From assembly GCF_026891095.1 (NCBI RefSeq), contig NZ_JAPTNL010000003.1, positions 267,466 through 331,465 of the forward strand: 64,000 nt of DNA. The letters are read 5' to 3'. The DNA comes from Roseovarius salincola (lineage in GTDB: Bacteria; Pseudomonadota; Alphaproteobacteria; Rhodobacterales; Rhodobacteraceae). The position numbers and the translations under genes are program-made. Position 1 is the first letter of the stretch, and each line of letters opens with the position of its first letter. The notes beneath the pieces are model-generated. The model was not told where the DNA came from. It did not search any database and saw nothing but the letters and a program-made list of their open reading frames with translations. Positions 26,853 through 34,524 of the stretch are shown in pieces.

Positions 26853-27148
26853 CCGCAACTTACAGGTTGACGCCAGCAGCCCTTCGCGACCTGGACAACA
26901 TCGCAGATTACACGCTCGCCCACTGGGGCGTGGACCAGATGGATAGATATGTCCGGCGCCTGATGGAGCGCTGCGCGTGGCTTGCAGGCTACCCCAACGC
27001 TGGCAGACGCAGGCCGGATATCCATCCCGAATACATGTGCTTTCCGGAAGGCAAGCATCTGGTCTTCTACCTTTCAGAGGCGGACCAAGTCACCGTCATC
27101 GGGATCGTGCACCAGTCCATGGATGTGGTCGCGCATTTTGACGGGTGA
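26849..27148 (+). CDS. parE: ParE-family toxin
   Basis: 99 aa. YRLTPAALRDLDNIADYTLAHWG at the N-terminus and PEYMCFPEGKHLVFYLSEAD...VIGIVHQSMD at the C-terminus match ParE/RelE-fold toxins, typically gyrase poisons in the ParE branch. It looks complete. It is co-translated with ParD (ATGA overlap). Confidence 0.92.
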   Translation: MTATYRLTPAALRDLDNIADYTLAHWGVDQMDRYVRRLMERCAWLAGYPNAGRRRPDIHPEYMCFPEGKHLVFYLSEADQVTVIGIVHQSMDVVAHFDG

Positions 27149-27191
27149 TCTTAGGTTGTGCGCAGGTTCCTTCGAGCAGTGATGGCGGGCC

Positions 27192-27292
27192 CGAAGGCCG
27201 CCCCCGGAGCCAGTCTTGGATGACCGCGGCCGCGGCGCGGCGGCGCTCGTCATGGCCGAAGTCGTCAAAGCTCTCGGCGACGAGCCGGTGCC
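27192..27292 (-). repeat. Duplicated 3' tail of ssb
   Basis: This stretch is ~88% identical (by hand alignment) to 28327-28430, which is the 3' end and downstream hairpin of ssb. It would read ESFDDFGHDERRRAAAAVIQD, against ESFDDVSHDERRRAAAAVVED in the full gene. No start or N-terminus is present, so it is a fragment. Together the two copies bracket the relE/phd-type cassette. Confidence 0.8.
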
Positions 27293-27301
27293 GTTTGCGC
27301 C

Positions 27302-27460
27302 TCAGACATGGGGCAGCAATTCACCGGGCAGGATCATCTCCGGGCTGACCACCAGTCCGGCGAAAAACCCGTCCAGTTCTGGCAACAACATGCCGCCCGC
27401 CTCTTCCGGGATCGAAAGCAACAGGGCGTCGAGCTCGTCCAGGTCTTTGTCGCTGAGCAT
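27302..27460 (-). pseudogene. UPF0149 (YecA/YgfB-like) gene fragment
   Basis: 52 codons starting ATG at 27460: LDELDALLLSIPEEAGGM then LPELDGFFAGLVVSPEM and ILPGELLPHV, followed by a stop. This is the conserved N-terminal part of UPF0149/YecA-like proteins, which normally run to about 190 residues or more. The sequence breaks off where the ssb-tail repeat begins, so the gene was truncated by the rearrangement that created the repeat. Confidence 0.65.
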
Positions 27461-27469
27461 CCGCTCCTC

Positions 27470-27754
27470 CTAGCGCCAGTTTTGTCCTGGCATCATGAGG
27501 TCCAGCACATGCACCTCGTTCGTGTCTTCATGGTATTCGTAGAGGTAGGTGTAGCCTTCAAGCGTCAGAAAGCGCACCCTGCCCTGGAAGAGCGCGCCAG
27601 CCTCGGGGAAGTCTGACAGGGTGCGCGCCATGCGCTGGTGAATGCCCTCAAGGAAATTCAGCACATCCGGGATTTCGCTGGGGTCAACGTGGTCGATCAG
27701 GCGCAGGATCGCTCCATCCACCTCGGGAGCGAGAATGATCGTCGCGTTCTTCAT
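27470..27754 (-). CDS. RelE/ParE-fold toxin
   Basis: 94 aa. Residues 45-93 (LSDFPEAGALFQGRVRFLTLEGYTYLYEYHED then VHVLDLMMPGQNWR) form the strand-rich C-terminus of ParE/RelE-type toxins. It lies nine bases downstream of a Phd-type antitoxin gene, the usual antitoxin-first order on the minus strand. Whether it acts on ribosomes or gyrase cannot be told from sequence. Confidence 0.8.
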   Translation of the reverse strand: MKNATIILAPEVDGAILRLIDHVDPSEIPDVLNFLEGIHQRMARTLSDFPEAGALFQGRVRFLTLEGYTYLYEYHEDTNEVHVLDLMMPGQNWR

Positions 27755-27763
27755 GCAGGGCTA

Positions 27764-28108
27764 TCAGGAAATGCGGGACAGCGCGCGGTCGCGCAGCGAC
27801 GCAAAATAGCTATCGTCCGCGACAAGGCCATTGCCCTCGGCAATCGCCTTGCGCCCGGCCTCCAGCCGCCGGTTGATCTCCAGCTGTGCCATCAGCGCAT
27901 CGAGTACGGAACGTTTGCCCTCTGCCACCTCGGCCTTGAGCGGGTCAGCCAGGAAAGCATCCGCCAAAGCCTGAACATCCTGCATCGAGAACATTGCGGC
28001 GATCTCGCGGTTGTTCTTCGTCACCATCACCGGCTCACGGTGGGTCGCCTCCAGAAGGCGGCCAAAGCTGTTCTTGGCCTCAACGGCCGTCACGGTTTTC
28101 ATGGTCAT
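27764..28108 (-). CDS. Phd/YefM-family antitoxin
   Basis: 114 aa. TVTAVEAKNSFGRLLEATHREPVMVTKNNREIAAM at residues 4-38 is the Phd/YefM DNA-binding fold. The remaining residues form the helical toxin-neutralising tail, longer than usual (typical members are ~80 aa). The start is ATG 28108, with an alternative ATG at 28102. It partners the RelE/ParE-fold toxin downstream. Confidence 0.88.
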   Translation of the reverse strand: MTMKTVTAVEAKNSFGRLLEATHREPVMVTKNNREIAAMFSMQDVQALADAFLADPLKAEVAEGKRSVLDALMAQLEINRRLEAGRKAIAEGNGLVADDSYFASLRDRALSRIS

Positions 28109-28328
28109 ACTCGCAGGGGTTACAAGCTATCACTGGACTGTATAGCCAGAATGGCTTGTTTTGCAAGTTTTTGAGTGTCGAACCTTGGATGCGTTCCCGC
28201 TTGCCGCAATCTGGCCCCAAGGATAATCCAGTTTCCCCCTCGGCGCTGTCATCTGACCCAAACGCCCCGTACCGACAAGCGGGGCAGATACGCCGCGACG
28301 GCGCAATGTGGTGGGCTGCCTTGGGGAT

Positions 28329-28348
28329 GGCGGGCCCGACGGCCCGCC
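28329..28348 (-). terminator. Hairpin downstream of ssb
   Basis: GGCGGGCC-CGAC-GGCCCGCC (28329-28348), eight bases past the ssb stop, is a perfect stem of 8 GC pairs without a clear U-tract. A decayed form is present in the duplicated ssb tail (about 27192-27210). It probably protects or ends the ssb transcript. Confidence 0.5.
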
Positions 28349-28355
28349 CCCGGGA

Positions 28356-28709
28356 TCAGTCTTCGACGACCGCGGCCGCGGCGCGGCGGCGCTCGTCGTG
28401 GCTGACGTCGTCGAAGCTCTCGGCGGCGAGGGTGACACCGTAGACGGTGGTGCCGTCCTGAGCCTCCCACTGGCTCTGACGGATCGTCCCGCGCGCGTGG
28501 ACGATATCGCCGGGGCGGACGTTGGCCTTGGCCCAGGTGATGGCCGCCTCGTTGAACAGGGTCACCTCGTTCCAGAAGGCGTTGGGCTGGAAGTTGCCCT
28601 GCTCGTCCTTGCGGCCGTACTCAGCGGCGATGCTGATGCGCAGGGTCGGGCCGACCTCCTTGAGTTTGCCAACCCGGCCGATGATTTGGAATTCGCTGAA
28701 GCTCCGCAT
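28356..28709 (-). CDS. ssb: Single-stranded DNA-binding protein
   Basis: 117 aa. An OB fold is evident: FQIIGRVGKLKEV...LRISIAAEYGRKDEQGNFQPNAFWNEVTLFNEAA...ANVRPGDIVHARGTIRQSQWE. The C-terminal acidic tip is short (AVVED) and lacks the DDDIPF of chromosomal SSB, common in plasmid-borne copies. It coats the incoming strand during transfer. It lies between oriT and ardC, in the expected leading region. Confidence 0.9.
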   Translation of the reverse strand: MRSFSEFQIIGRVGKLKEVGPTLRISIAAEYGRKDEQGNFQPNAFWNEVTLFNEAAITWAKANVRPGDIVHARGTIRQSQWEAQDGTTVYGVTLAAESFDDVSHDERRRAAAAVVED

Positions 28710-29141
28710 GATCTCATCTCCTTTTCAATGCGTGGTTCGATGGGAAACGCCCGGGCCGGGACGGGCTGCGATCCACTGCAAAATCGGAGGGTTCGCGGCG
28801 CGGAAACCGATTTTGTGGTTGAAGGGCGTGGCACCGCCGCGCCCGGTCGCCAAAGCCTGGCCCGCGCCAAAGGTCGCGTTTTGAGAACTCCGCAGAAAAG
28901 GTGGGGCCCAGATCGGCATGCGCGCGTCAGACGTCCAAATCGGCCGGGTGCTATGACCAGTGGTCGGCATCTCCAGCAAAGACATTCGCGCGCCTCGACC
29001 AAGAACAGGGCATACCAGCCAAGGCCTGAGAACGACCGGGATCCATGAGACAAGGCGGCCCGGACCGAGGCGGAGCAGTCCGGGCCGGAGCAGCGACCAA
29101 GACCCCGGGCAGACCGGTCTCGATCGCAGGCAGAGCCGGCG
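28710..29141. other. Leader region of ssb with large hairpins
   Basis: No gene is evident in these 432 bases. CAAAATCGG (28779-28787) pairs with CCGATTTTG (28807-28815) across a 19-nt loop. GGCCCGGAC (29057-29065) pairs with GTCCGGGCC (29078-29086) just past the stop of the upstream small gene. The first lies 70-106 bp in front of ssb and may belong to its promoter; the second may terminate the preceding transcript. Confidence 0.4.
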
Positions 29142-29459
29142 TCAGGGCTTGTGGCTGTCAATCCAGCGGCTCAGCATCTGCCGATCCTGAAAGCATTCGT
29201 CTGGAACATTGGTGCGCTTGATCGCGGCGAGGCGCTCCGCGAAGGCAACCTGCTTTGACGTGGGACGGCGCGCCGCGTCTGAGGCTTGGGCGCTCGCCTT
29301 CTGCGCATCGATCCACCGCGACAAGGCCCTGCGGTCCTGCTGCGCTTGCCAGGGCAAGATCGCATTGGTCTGTATTGCAAGCTGACGCGCATAGAGAATT
29401 TGCTTTTCCGTCGGCGGCAAGGTGCCCGGCGCGGGCATCATGGTGGCTGTATCAGACAT
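29142..29459 (-). CDS. Small protein with two DUF3072-like repeats
   Basis: 105 aa from ATG 29459. It contains two related segments: PTEKQILYARQLA...DRRALSRWIDAQKA (about 13-52) and PTSKQVAFAERLA...DRQMLSRWIDSHKP (about 64-105). Each resembles the short DUF3072-type helix pair found on many plasmids. The duplicated domain suggests two binding sites for one partner. Role unknown. Confidence 0.6.
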   Translation of the reverse strand: MSDTATMMPAPGTLPPTEKQILYARQLAIQTNAILPWQAQQDRRALSRWIDAQKASAQASDAARRPTSKQVAFAERLAAIKRTNVPDECFQDRQMLSRWIDSHKP

Positions 29460-29698
29460 CGGGGCAGCTCCTCTGTTGATGCGCCAAAACTGGAACAAAG
29501 CATGATCAAAGTCAAGTATGTTGTGCCTCTCCACCAAATCTACGCAACATATAGTGTCGCCACTTGACGCCTCACCGTCTGACGCGGTCGCCAGCGTGCG
29601 ACGCGCCGGTCCGGTCGGCGGGCGGGCCCGCCCCGCATGCCGACAGGACAAAATTTTGCGCTCCGCACCGCCAGCAGCGGGCCGGCGGTGCGCTCGGG

Positions 29699-30040
29699 TC
29701 AGTGGCTCCAGTGCTCCGTGCCAGCGCGGGTCACGAAGAGTTTCCGGCCATACATCCGCACCGGCCGCGTGCTGCCATCGCTGCATTCCACATGGCCGCA
29801 ATTGCCGTCATACTGTGGATGCTCCGGCCACTCCGCGCGGGTGCTGAAGCCGGTGACGTTGTAGCACCACGGGCCGGGCGTCGCCGGACCCGGCGCATAG
29901 GTGAACACACCCGTCGCGGGGTCGTAGTCCTCAAGCACGCGCGCAAACTCTCGCGCGACACGCCACCCGTTTATCTCTCCGACCTGCCAGCCAGTGCCAT
30001 CCGGACGGCGCAAGTCCTGAACGATCCGCACTCTGGTCAT
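29699..30040 (-). CDS. Hypothetical protein of the leading region
   Basis: 113 aa, strand-rich, with cysteines C59, C81 and C86 and a C-terminus rich in Arg and His (RKLFVTRAGTEHWSH). No family recognised. The start overlaps the stop of the upstream small gene by 4 bp. It is the last gene of a four-gene set of small overlapping genes (30760-29699), which suggests shared expression soon after entry of the element. Confidence 0.55.
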   Translation of the reverse strand: MTRVRIVQDLRRPDGTGWQVGEINGWRVAREFARVLEDYDPATGVFTYAPGPATPGPWCYNVTGFSTRAEWPEHPQYDGNCGHVECSDGSTRPVRMYGRKLFVTRAGTEHWSH

Positions 30041-30255
30041 GCCTGCCCCTCCTGCTCAGAGGGGGCGACAAAGAACTGATCCGGCTGGCCATTGAGTCGC
30101 GTGCCGCTCCGGTCGGTCAGCCCGATGGTGTCGCCATTCCGGATGAACACGATCAGGTATTGCCCAAGACGGTCACAAATAACGCGGTAGCCCGGGTTGG
30201 CCCAGTGGACGCGATGCCTCGCGTCCACGGCTGCCTTGATCTCCTGCAGGGTCAT
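30037..30255 (-). CDS. Small hypothetical protein of the leading region
   Basis: 72 aa from ATG 30255. The N-terminal helix (MTLQEIKAAVDARH) is followed by a strand-rich middle (YRVICDRLGQYLIVFIRNGDTIGLTDR). No family recognised. It is linked to both neighbours by 4-bp stop/start overlaps. Confidence 0.55.
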   Translation of the reverse strand: MTLQEIKAAVDARHRVHWANPGYRVICDRLGQYLIVFIRNGDTIGLTDRSGTRLNGQPDQFFVAPSEQEGQA

Positions 30256-30455
30256 CTCAGCGCCTCCTCGAGCATTGCGATGGCCACAAGGCAATCGTCG
30301 ATGAAAGGGCCCTCCTCTCCTTCAAGATCGTTCAGCTCCAGCCGGCTCAGGGCGCTGTAAAGCGCGGCCCTGGCCTCCTGCGCGGCGCTGCGCAGGGTAA
30401 AGGTATCTTCAAGGCGGGCGGTTGCGAGGTTGTCGCTGTAATGATCAACGCTCAT
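30252..30455 (-). CDS. Small helical hypothetical protein
   Basis: 67 aa, nearly all helix (SAAQEARAALYSALSRLELNDLEGEEGPFIDDCLVAIAMLEEAL), acidic, without a DNA-binding motif. It overlaps its neighbours by 4 bp on each side. Acidic small proteins in plasmid leading regions sometimes act as DNA mimics or inhibitors, but nothing specific supports that here. Confidence 0.5.
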   Translation of the reverse strand: MSVDHYSDNLATARLEDTFTLRSAAQEARAALYSALSRLELNDLEGEEGPFIDDCLVAIAMLEEALR

Positions 30456-30760
30456 TGCTCTGCTCCCGTCCCGGTCTTCCAGCGCGGGGCGATATCCTTC
30501 AGCGCAACGGTGAACGGCGCGAGCTGGTCAAAACCGTTCGCGTTCCCCACCACCTGCACTATGGCGCGGGCTTCTCCAACCTCGAGGATCTCCACGGCGA
30601 ATACGCCGCCCATGCCGGACGGCACGACGATCTCCTTCAGGGCAGACCGGTGCTTGCCGCAAAAGACGCAAGCCGCATAGAGCCCGGCGATGATGTGGCC
30701 GCCGGTGGTGCGGTCGCAATCGCAGGTCCAGAATTGCGGGGGGTGATATGTGTGAGCCAT
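30452..30760 (-). CDS. Hypothetical zinc-ribbon-like protein
   Basis: 102 aa from ATG 30760. C13-D-C15 and C31-V-F-C34 give a likely zinc site near the N-terminus; the rest is beta-rich (IVVPSGMGGVFAVEILEVGEARAIVQVVG). The start codon and the 5' region are homologous to those of ardC (see the repeat at 30758-31155), so it probably shares ardC's expression pattern. It leads the four-gene set of overlapping small genes. Confidence 0.55.
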   Translation of the reverse strand: MAHTYHPPQFWTCDCDRTTGGHIIAGLYAACVFCGKHRSALKEIVVPSGMGGVFAVEILEVGEARAIVQVVGNANGFDQLAPFTVALKDIAPRWKTGTGAEQ

Positions 30761-31155
30761 CTGTGGCCTCCTTCCGATTGACGCGGTCGGCGGGTGCTGC
30801 CTTGCCTTCCGCCTTTGGGCTGCGCCTCGGCCAATCTGATCTGACCGGAAACGCATGTTTCCGGCGGAACAGAGTGGCTGAGGGCAAAGCCCGACCCACG
30901 GCCCGGGAGCGGACAGTCAAAGGATCGCAGACGGGGATGGTGCGGCCCGCAGGCCTTGGGCCGAGGACACGGTCCCCGGCGAAGACGACGCGCATGCGGC
31001 GCTTGTCTTTTGACTTTCCGATCCCGGGATGTTGGGCGGATCTCTTAAAACAGAAACAGGCCTGCGCGGGGCTGAGCGGGCCAAGGGCCCGTCGAGGCCG
31101 CGCGCAGACATTTGCACCATGTCGCCCGTGCGCATCAGCGCGGGCTCCACTCTCA
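30758..31155 (-). repeat. Repeated promoter/leader, copy 1
   Basis: From the start codon of the 30760 gene outward, ~400 bp are a diverged copy of the region in front of ardC (32891-33301). Shared blocks include the ribosome site (GGAGGCCAC), GCGCCTCGGCCA, a hairpin CCGGAAAC-GCAT-GTTTCCGG (30845-30864), GGCGGAACAGAGTGG, AAGCCCGACCCACGGCCC, GTTGGGCGGA and a terminal GCGCATCAGCGCGGG. In the other copy the hairpin has changed on both arms. Confidence 0.8.
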
Positions 31156-31838
31156 TCTTGCACGAAGGGGCATCACCCGCATGGGCCGAGACAGCGGCCC
31201 GCTGGCTCGGGTCCGGCTGGCCGGACTAGAACCTGGTCACGGCAGGGACGTGCCACAAGGAATGTCGGCTCTGCGCAGAAAGCGGGTTTTGCAAAGGAGG
31301 CCAGCGTCAGCCCCTGGGGTGGCGATCCAGCGTGATTTCTATTGCCGGGGCCGGAACAGCACCGAAACCAGGCAACGAACCCAACGCAAATCTTTGCCGC
31401 GCGGAATCAAGGCCGAAGGCCGCCGCGCATCGCCGGGCCGCCCCCCGGCACGGCGATTGGGCTGGTCTTGGTACATCGCATGAATGTCGCGCGCCAGTTG
31501 CAGAGATAAACCGCGAAAGCGTTGCCGTCTGATCGCCGCACCGCGGCCCGTCAATGCGCGGCTTGATCGAGCGTCCGCTCAGAGGCTGACTGCCGTCATC
31601 TGACAATTTTTATAGGCCTTTCGAAACACGGCACCGTCCGCAGCTGCGCACCCACTCTGACCTACCCTTCCAATGGCCGTTCGTTCCTGCCGGCCGCGCC
31701 AGATGGCGGCGGCTCCCGCGCGGACAGCGCCGGTCCGGTTTGAGGTCGGGCTCGCTCCGGCCTCAAACCGGACAATTTTTCAGCCTTCCGGATGCCCAAG
31801 GCAAAACCCCCGCCACGGTTGGCGGGGGCTGCAGCTGA
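31156..31838. other. Non-coding leading-region segment with long hairpin
   Basis: I see no supportable gene. GTCCGGTTGAGG (31734-31745) pairs with CCTCAAACCGGAC (31761-31773), with one bulged base, and is followed by AATTTTT. It looks like a plus-strand terminator but has no plus-strand gene in front of it, so it may instead act as structured single-stranded DNA during transfer. Confidence 0.45.
31803..31828 (-). terminator. Rho-independent terminator of the ardC transcript
   Basis: On the minus strand CCCCCGCCA-ACCG-TGGCGGGGG is followed by TTTTGC, ten bases past the stop of the 59-aa gene downstream of ardC. The nine-pair stem and U-tract make a convincing terminator. Confidence 0.8.
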
Positions 31839-32018
31839 TCAAAGCGTGATCCCGGGTTTGAGGTTTCCGTCCGGGTCCAGCCATCGGCGCGCTTCGGCGC
31901 AGTCAAGGCAGATGCAGGTGCCAGCGCCGGCCACCACCACGGGAGCCAGGAAGATCACCGGGTTAGACGTGCCGCATTTGCGGCACGTCATTGGGGGCAG
32001 GATTGCCGGGGCCGTCAT
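31839..32018 (-). CDS. Small zinc-ribbon protein coupled to ardC
   Basis: 59 aa, below usual gene-finder limits. Two CxxC knuckles (CRKCGT about 12-17, CICLDC about 38-43) predict a zinc ribbon. The ATG overlaps the ardC stop by 4 bp (ATGA) and a strong terminator follows the gene, so it is a real member of the ardC transcript. Function unknown; a helper of ArdC or a transcription-related ribbon is possible. Confidence 0.65.
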   Translation of the reverse strand: MTAPAILPPMTCRKCGTSNPVIFLAPVVVAGAGTCICLDCAEARRWLDPDGNLKPGITL

Positions 32019-32893
32019 GCGGCGGCCTCCTCGCGGCGGTCGGCGGCGTCCATCAGGAAATCGGCCGCCTTCTGGGCCTCGGACGCGGCGCGGAAGATCG
32101 CGCGCTTGTCATCTTTCAAGGCCTGAAGCCAGCTTTCCACATAGGCCGCGCTCTGATCGAATTCCGGCTCGATGCCGAGCTGCGCGCCAAGGAAACAAGC
32201 GCCGATCTCGGCCACCAGCTCCTCGAAGGCATAGGCCTCGCGGTTGGCGAATTTCTTGATCCGGTCAAGGCGTTTCTCGCTGCCAGTCCAATGGATTGAT
32301 TCATGGGCAAGGGTCGCAAAATACCCCTTCGCATCGTGGAACGTCGCCACGGGCGGCATATGGATGTGATCCTTTGCCGGGCTGTAATAGGCGCGCGGCT
32401 CGTCGGTGGTCACGATCTCCGCGCCAGTGCGGGCGAAAAACTCCTCCAGTTCCGGGTCGGCCTCGGTGCCAAGGTCGCAGGCCGGTTCGGGCTGGATATA
32501 GTATTCCTCTGACAAGCCCTCGATCTGATCGGCGTTGAACACGCGATAGGCGCGGGCATAGGGGATCTCCTCCTCCATGCCGGCCTCGTTCTCGCGCTTG
32601 AACGTGCCGTATTTGACGACCGTGGCGGATTTCTCGCTCTTGCAAACCTGCGCGCCAAGTTCCTGCGCCTGCTTGTAGGTCATCCAGCGGCTCGACAGGT
32701 AGCCCTGCTTTGCCGCCATTACCCAAAGCATCAGCACGTTGATGCCGCGATATTCCTCACCGTTGTGCCGGGTGGGAAAGGCAATGCCGGACGTGCTGCC
32801 GGTCCACGGCTTGCGCCATGGCGGCGTGCCAGCCTCGATTTCAGCGATGATGGTGTCGGTGACATGGGTGTAAACGTCAAACTTCGGTGCCAT
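32015..32893 (-). CDS. ardC: ArdC antirestriction protein
   Basis: 292 aa from ATG 32893. The N-terminal ssDNA-binding domain is recognisable (VYTHVTDTIIAEIEAGTPPWRKPW, EYRGINVLML, SRWMTYKQAQELGAQV). The C-terminal metalloprotease-like domain has HESIH (residues 197-201) followed by an ELVAEIGACFL helix. ArdC protects incoming single-stranded DNA from host restriction. It lies in the leading region behind the repeated promoter element. An upstream in-frame extension to 33238 exists but runs through the repeat and is not coding. Confidence 0.95.
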   Translation of the reverse strand: MAPKFDVYTHVTDTIIAEIEAGTPPWRKPWTGSTSGIAFPTRHNGEEYRGINVLMLWVMAAKQGYLSSRWMTYKQAQELGAQVCKSEKSATVVKYGTFKRENEAGMEEEIPYARAYRVFNADQIEGLSEEYYIQPEPACDLGTEADPELEEFFARTGAEIVTTDEPRAYYSPAKDHIHMPPVATFHDAKGYFATLAHESIHWTGSEKRLDRIKKFANREAYAFEELVAEIGACFLGAQLGIEPEFDQSAAYVESWLQALKDDKRAIFRAASEAQKAADFLMDAADRREEAAA

Positions 32894-33301
32894 GTGTGGC
32901 CTCCCTTCAAGGTGACGCGAAAGGGCCCTTCCCTTCCGCCGATGGGCTGCGCCTCGGCCACCTGATCTGACCGAATACGCATGTATTCGGCGGAACAGAG
33001 TGGGAGAGGGCGAAGCCCGACCCACGGCCCTGAACGGGGCTGTCAACCAGCCACATTTGCGAAGAAAATGTCTGCCCCAAAAACCGACGCCAATTTGCGC
33101 CGCGAGGAATGGCTCGCTCGCGAGACAGGGGAAATTGGCGGCTGCTTTTGGGGATGGCGTGTGGTTGACCGACCCGATCAGGGCTGTTGGGCGGACCAAA
33201 CAAACACAAAGATGCCTGAGCCGGGGTGAGCGGGCCATAGGCCCGTCGATCCCCTGCGAAGTCTGCCGCCTCAGCTGCCCGCGCGCATCAGCGCGGGTTC
33301 A
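32891..33301 (-). repeat. Repeated promoter/leader, copy 2 (in front of ardC)
   Basis: Counterpart of 30758-31155. The hairpin here is CCGAATAC-GCAT-GTATTCGG (32971-32990). Relative to copy 1, two stem positions are changed together with their partners and the GCAT loop is identical, so the structure rather than the sequence is conserved. The end nearest parA has the GCGCATCAGCGCGGG hairpin, also in copy 1. Likely drives ardC; both copies point the same way. Confidence 0.8.
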
Positions 33302-33303
33302 AT

Positions 33304-33325
33304 AAAAAAGGCACCGCGAGGTGCC
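33304..33325 (-). terminator. Rho-independent terminator of the parA transcript
   Basis: On the minus strand GGCACC-TCGC-GGTGCC (33310-33325) is followed by TTTTTT (33304-33309). It lies 42 bases past the stop of the RHH gene, closing the partition transcript before the ardC promoter region. Confidence 0.85.
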
Positions 33326-33366
33326 CTGAAAAGATGTTCTTTTCAAATGTGGGTAAGCTCAAAGCC

Positions 33367-33657
33367 TCATTTGCGGAAGATGCCGGCCTCTTCCTCGAGC
33401 TGCTTGATGCGCTGCTCTATAAAATCCTGGATCTCGGCGCCCATCTTGCGGCCCGTCGCGCTGCAGGCCGTCTTGAAGCGGGTATGCATCGACGCCGGCA
33501 GATCAAGGCTCAGCCGTTTCATCGGCTCGGTCGGCCGTGCCCCAGCGTCCCCATCCACCGGACGATCATGTCCCGCGCCGCCTTGCTCGTAGGCGCTGAT
33601 CTGGTCATCCGTTGGCGGCTTGGGCTTCGGCGCTGTTGAAAACGTCTTCTTGGGCAT
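33367..33657 (-). CDS. Small RHH-type protein, likely ParA partner
   Basis: 96 aa from ATG 33657. The first ~45 residues are disordered and basic/polar. Residues 47-95 (KRLSLDLPASMHTRFKTACSATGRKMGAEIQDFIEQRIKQLE) fit a ribbon-helix-helix fold. A disordered N-terminus plus RHH, encoded directly after parA with a 53-bp overlap, matches ParG-type centromere-binding proteins of type Ib partition systems. Confidence 0.75.
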   Translation of the reverse strand: MPKKTFSTAPKPKPPTDDQISAYEQGGAGHDRPVDGDAGARPTEPMKRLSLDLPASMHTRFKTACSATGRKMGAEIQDFIEQRIKQLEEEAGIFRK

Positions 33658-34273
33658 AAGCGTCAATCTCGGTTGTGAGGGTTTCGATTTCGTCAGCCGC
33701 GCGGCTCCCCGGCGCCCATTCGAAAATGGTCTGGCCCATGGTCAGGCTCTCGGCAAACGCGACGCGCTGCTCGATCTCCGCGTCGAGGATTGGGATGCCT
33801 GCCTCTGCGGCCATGGTACGGATTTCGCGGCCGATCACCGTATTCCCGATTTTGCGGGAAACCACGAACCCACATTTGAGGGTTGGCTTGAAGTCCTGCG
33901 CCTCACGGACCTGCGTTACGGTAAGATCCGAGGCCCACGCCGAGAGGCCTGAAGGCTCGATCGGCAAGACAACGAAGTCCGAGGCGATAATGCAGGAGCG
34001 CGCCACCTCTTGGGCGTGGGGCGGCCCATCGATGATGGTGTGCGTGTAGTCCGCCGCGAGTTTCAACGCGTCACGCGCCATATTCGCCCGCGCCATGTTT
34101 ACCACCTGGAACGGCGCCTCCTCGCGCAGGCCGGCCCAGGTGCTGGCCGAGGCTTGCTTGTCGGCGTCGATCAAAAGCACCTTTCGACCCCTTCTGGCCA
34201 ACTGCGCCGCTACATTCACGGCCAGCGTGGTTTTGCCGACGCCGCCTTTCTGATTGAGGAACGAGATGATCAT
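33605..34273 (-). CDS. parA: ParA-family partition ATPase
   Basis: 222 aa from ATG 34273; a TTG two codons upstream is possible. The deviant Walker motif NQKGGVGKTT (residues 7-16), DADKQASASTW and IIDGPP are all present. The short N-terminus without HTH marks a type Ib ParA (ParF/MinD-like), which partitions plasmids together with an RHH partner. Its presence argues that this element exists, at least at times, as an autonomous low-copy replicon. Confidence 0.93.
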   Translation of the reverse strand: MIISFLNQKGGVGKTTLAVNVAAQLARRGRKVLLIDADKQASASTWAGLREEAPFQVVNMARANMARDALKLAADYTHTIIDGPPHAQEVARSCIIASDFVVLPIEPSGLSAWASDLTVTQVREAQDFKPTLKCGFVVSRKIGNTVIGREIRTMAAEAGIPILDAEIEQRVAFAESLTMGQTIFEWAPGSRAADEIETLTTEIDAYAQEDVFNSAEAQAANG

Positions 34274-34345
34274 GCGCAAAGACTCTCACAATGCAGGGTA
34301 TGTGTAAATGTAAAAACCCACATTTGAGCATATATAGGAATGTGG
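34274..34345. promoter_or_regulatory. parA upstream repeats (operator or centromere)
   Basis: Upstream of parA, CCACATT (34318-34324) and AATGTGG (34339-34345) form an inverted repeat with a 14-bp AT-rich spacer, and a related TGTGTAAATGT lies at 34301-34311. RHH partition partners bind such repeated sites. The region lacks any open frame. Confidence 0.45.
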
Positions 34346-34524
34346 CAAGAGCTCTTTGGCATGCTCGAAGCCTCTTGGTTTCAGATGGCTTGGGGCTCAG
34401 GCACCACCCTGCACCTGCGCGCGGTTCTTGATCGCTACGGACACTGGAGCAGCAGATGCGCACGTCTTGTGTAAGCGGCTCACTGCAGAGCGGACAAAAT
34501 CACAGGACTTCAGGCCCAAGATCA

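Noticed and set aside
32894..33238. N-terminal extension of ArdC
   Set aside because: It runs through the repeated promoter element, which is homologous to non-coding DNA upstream of the 30760 gene.
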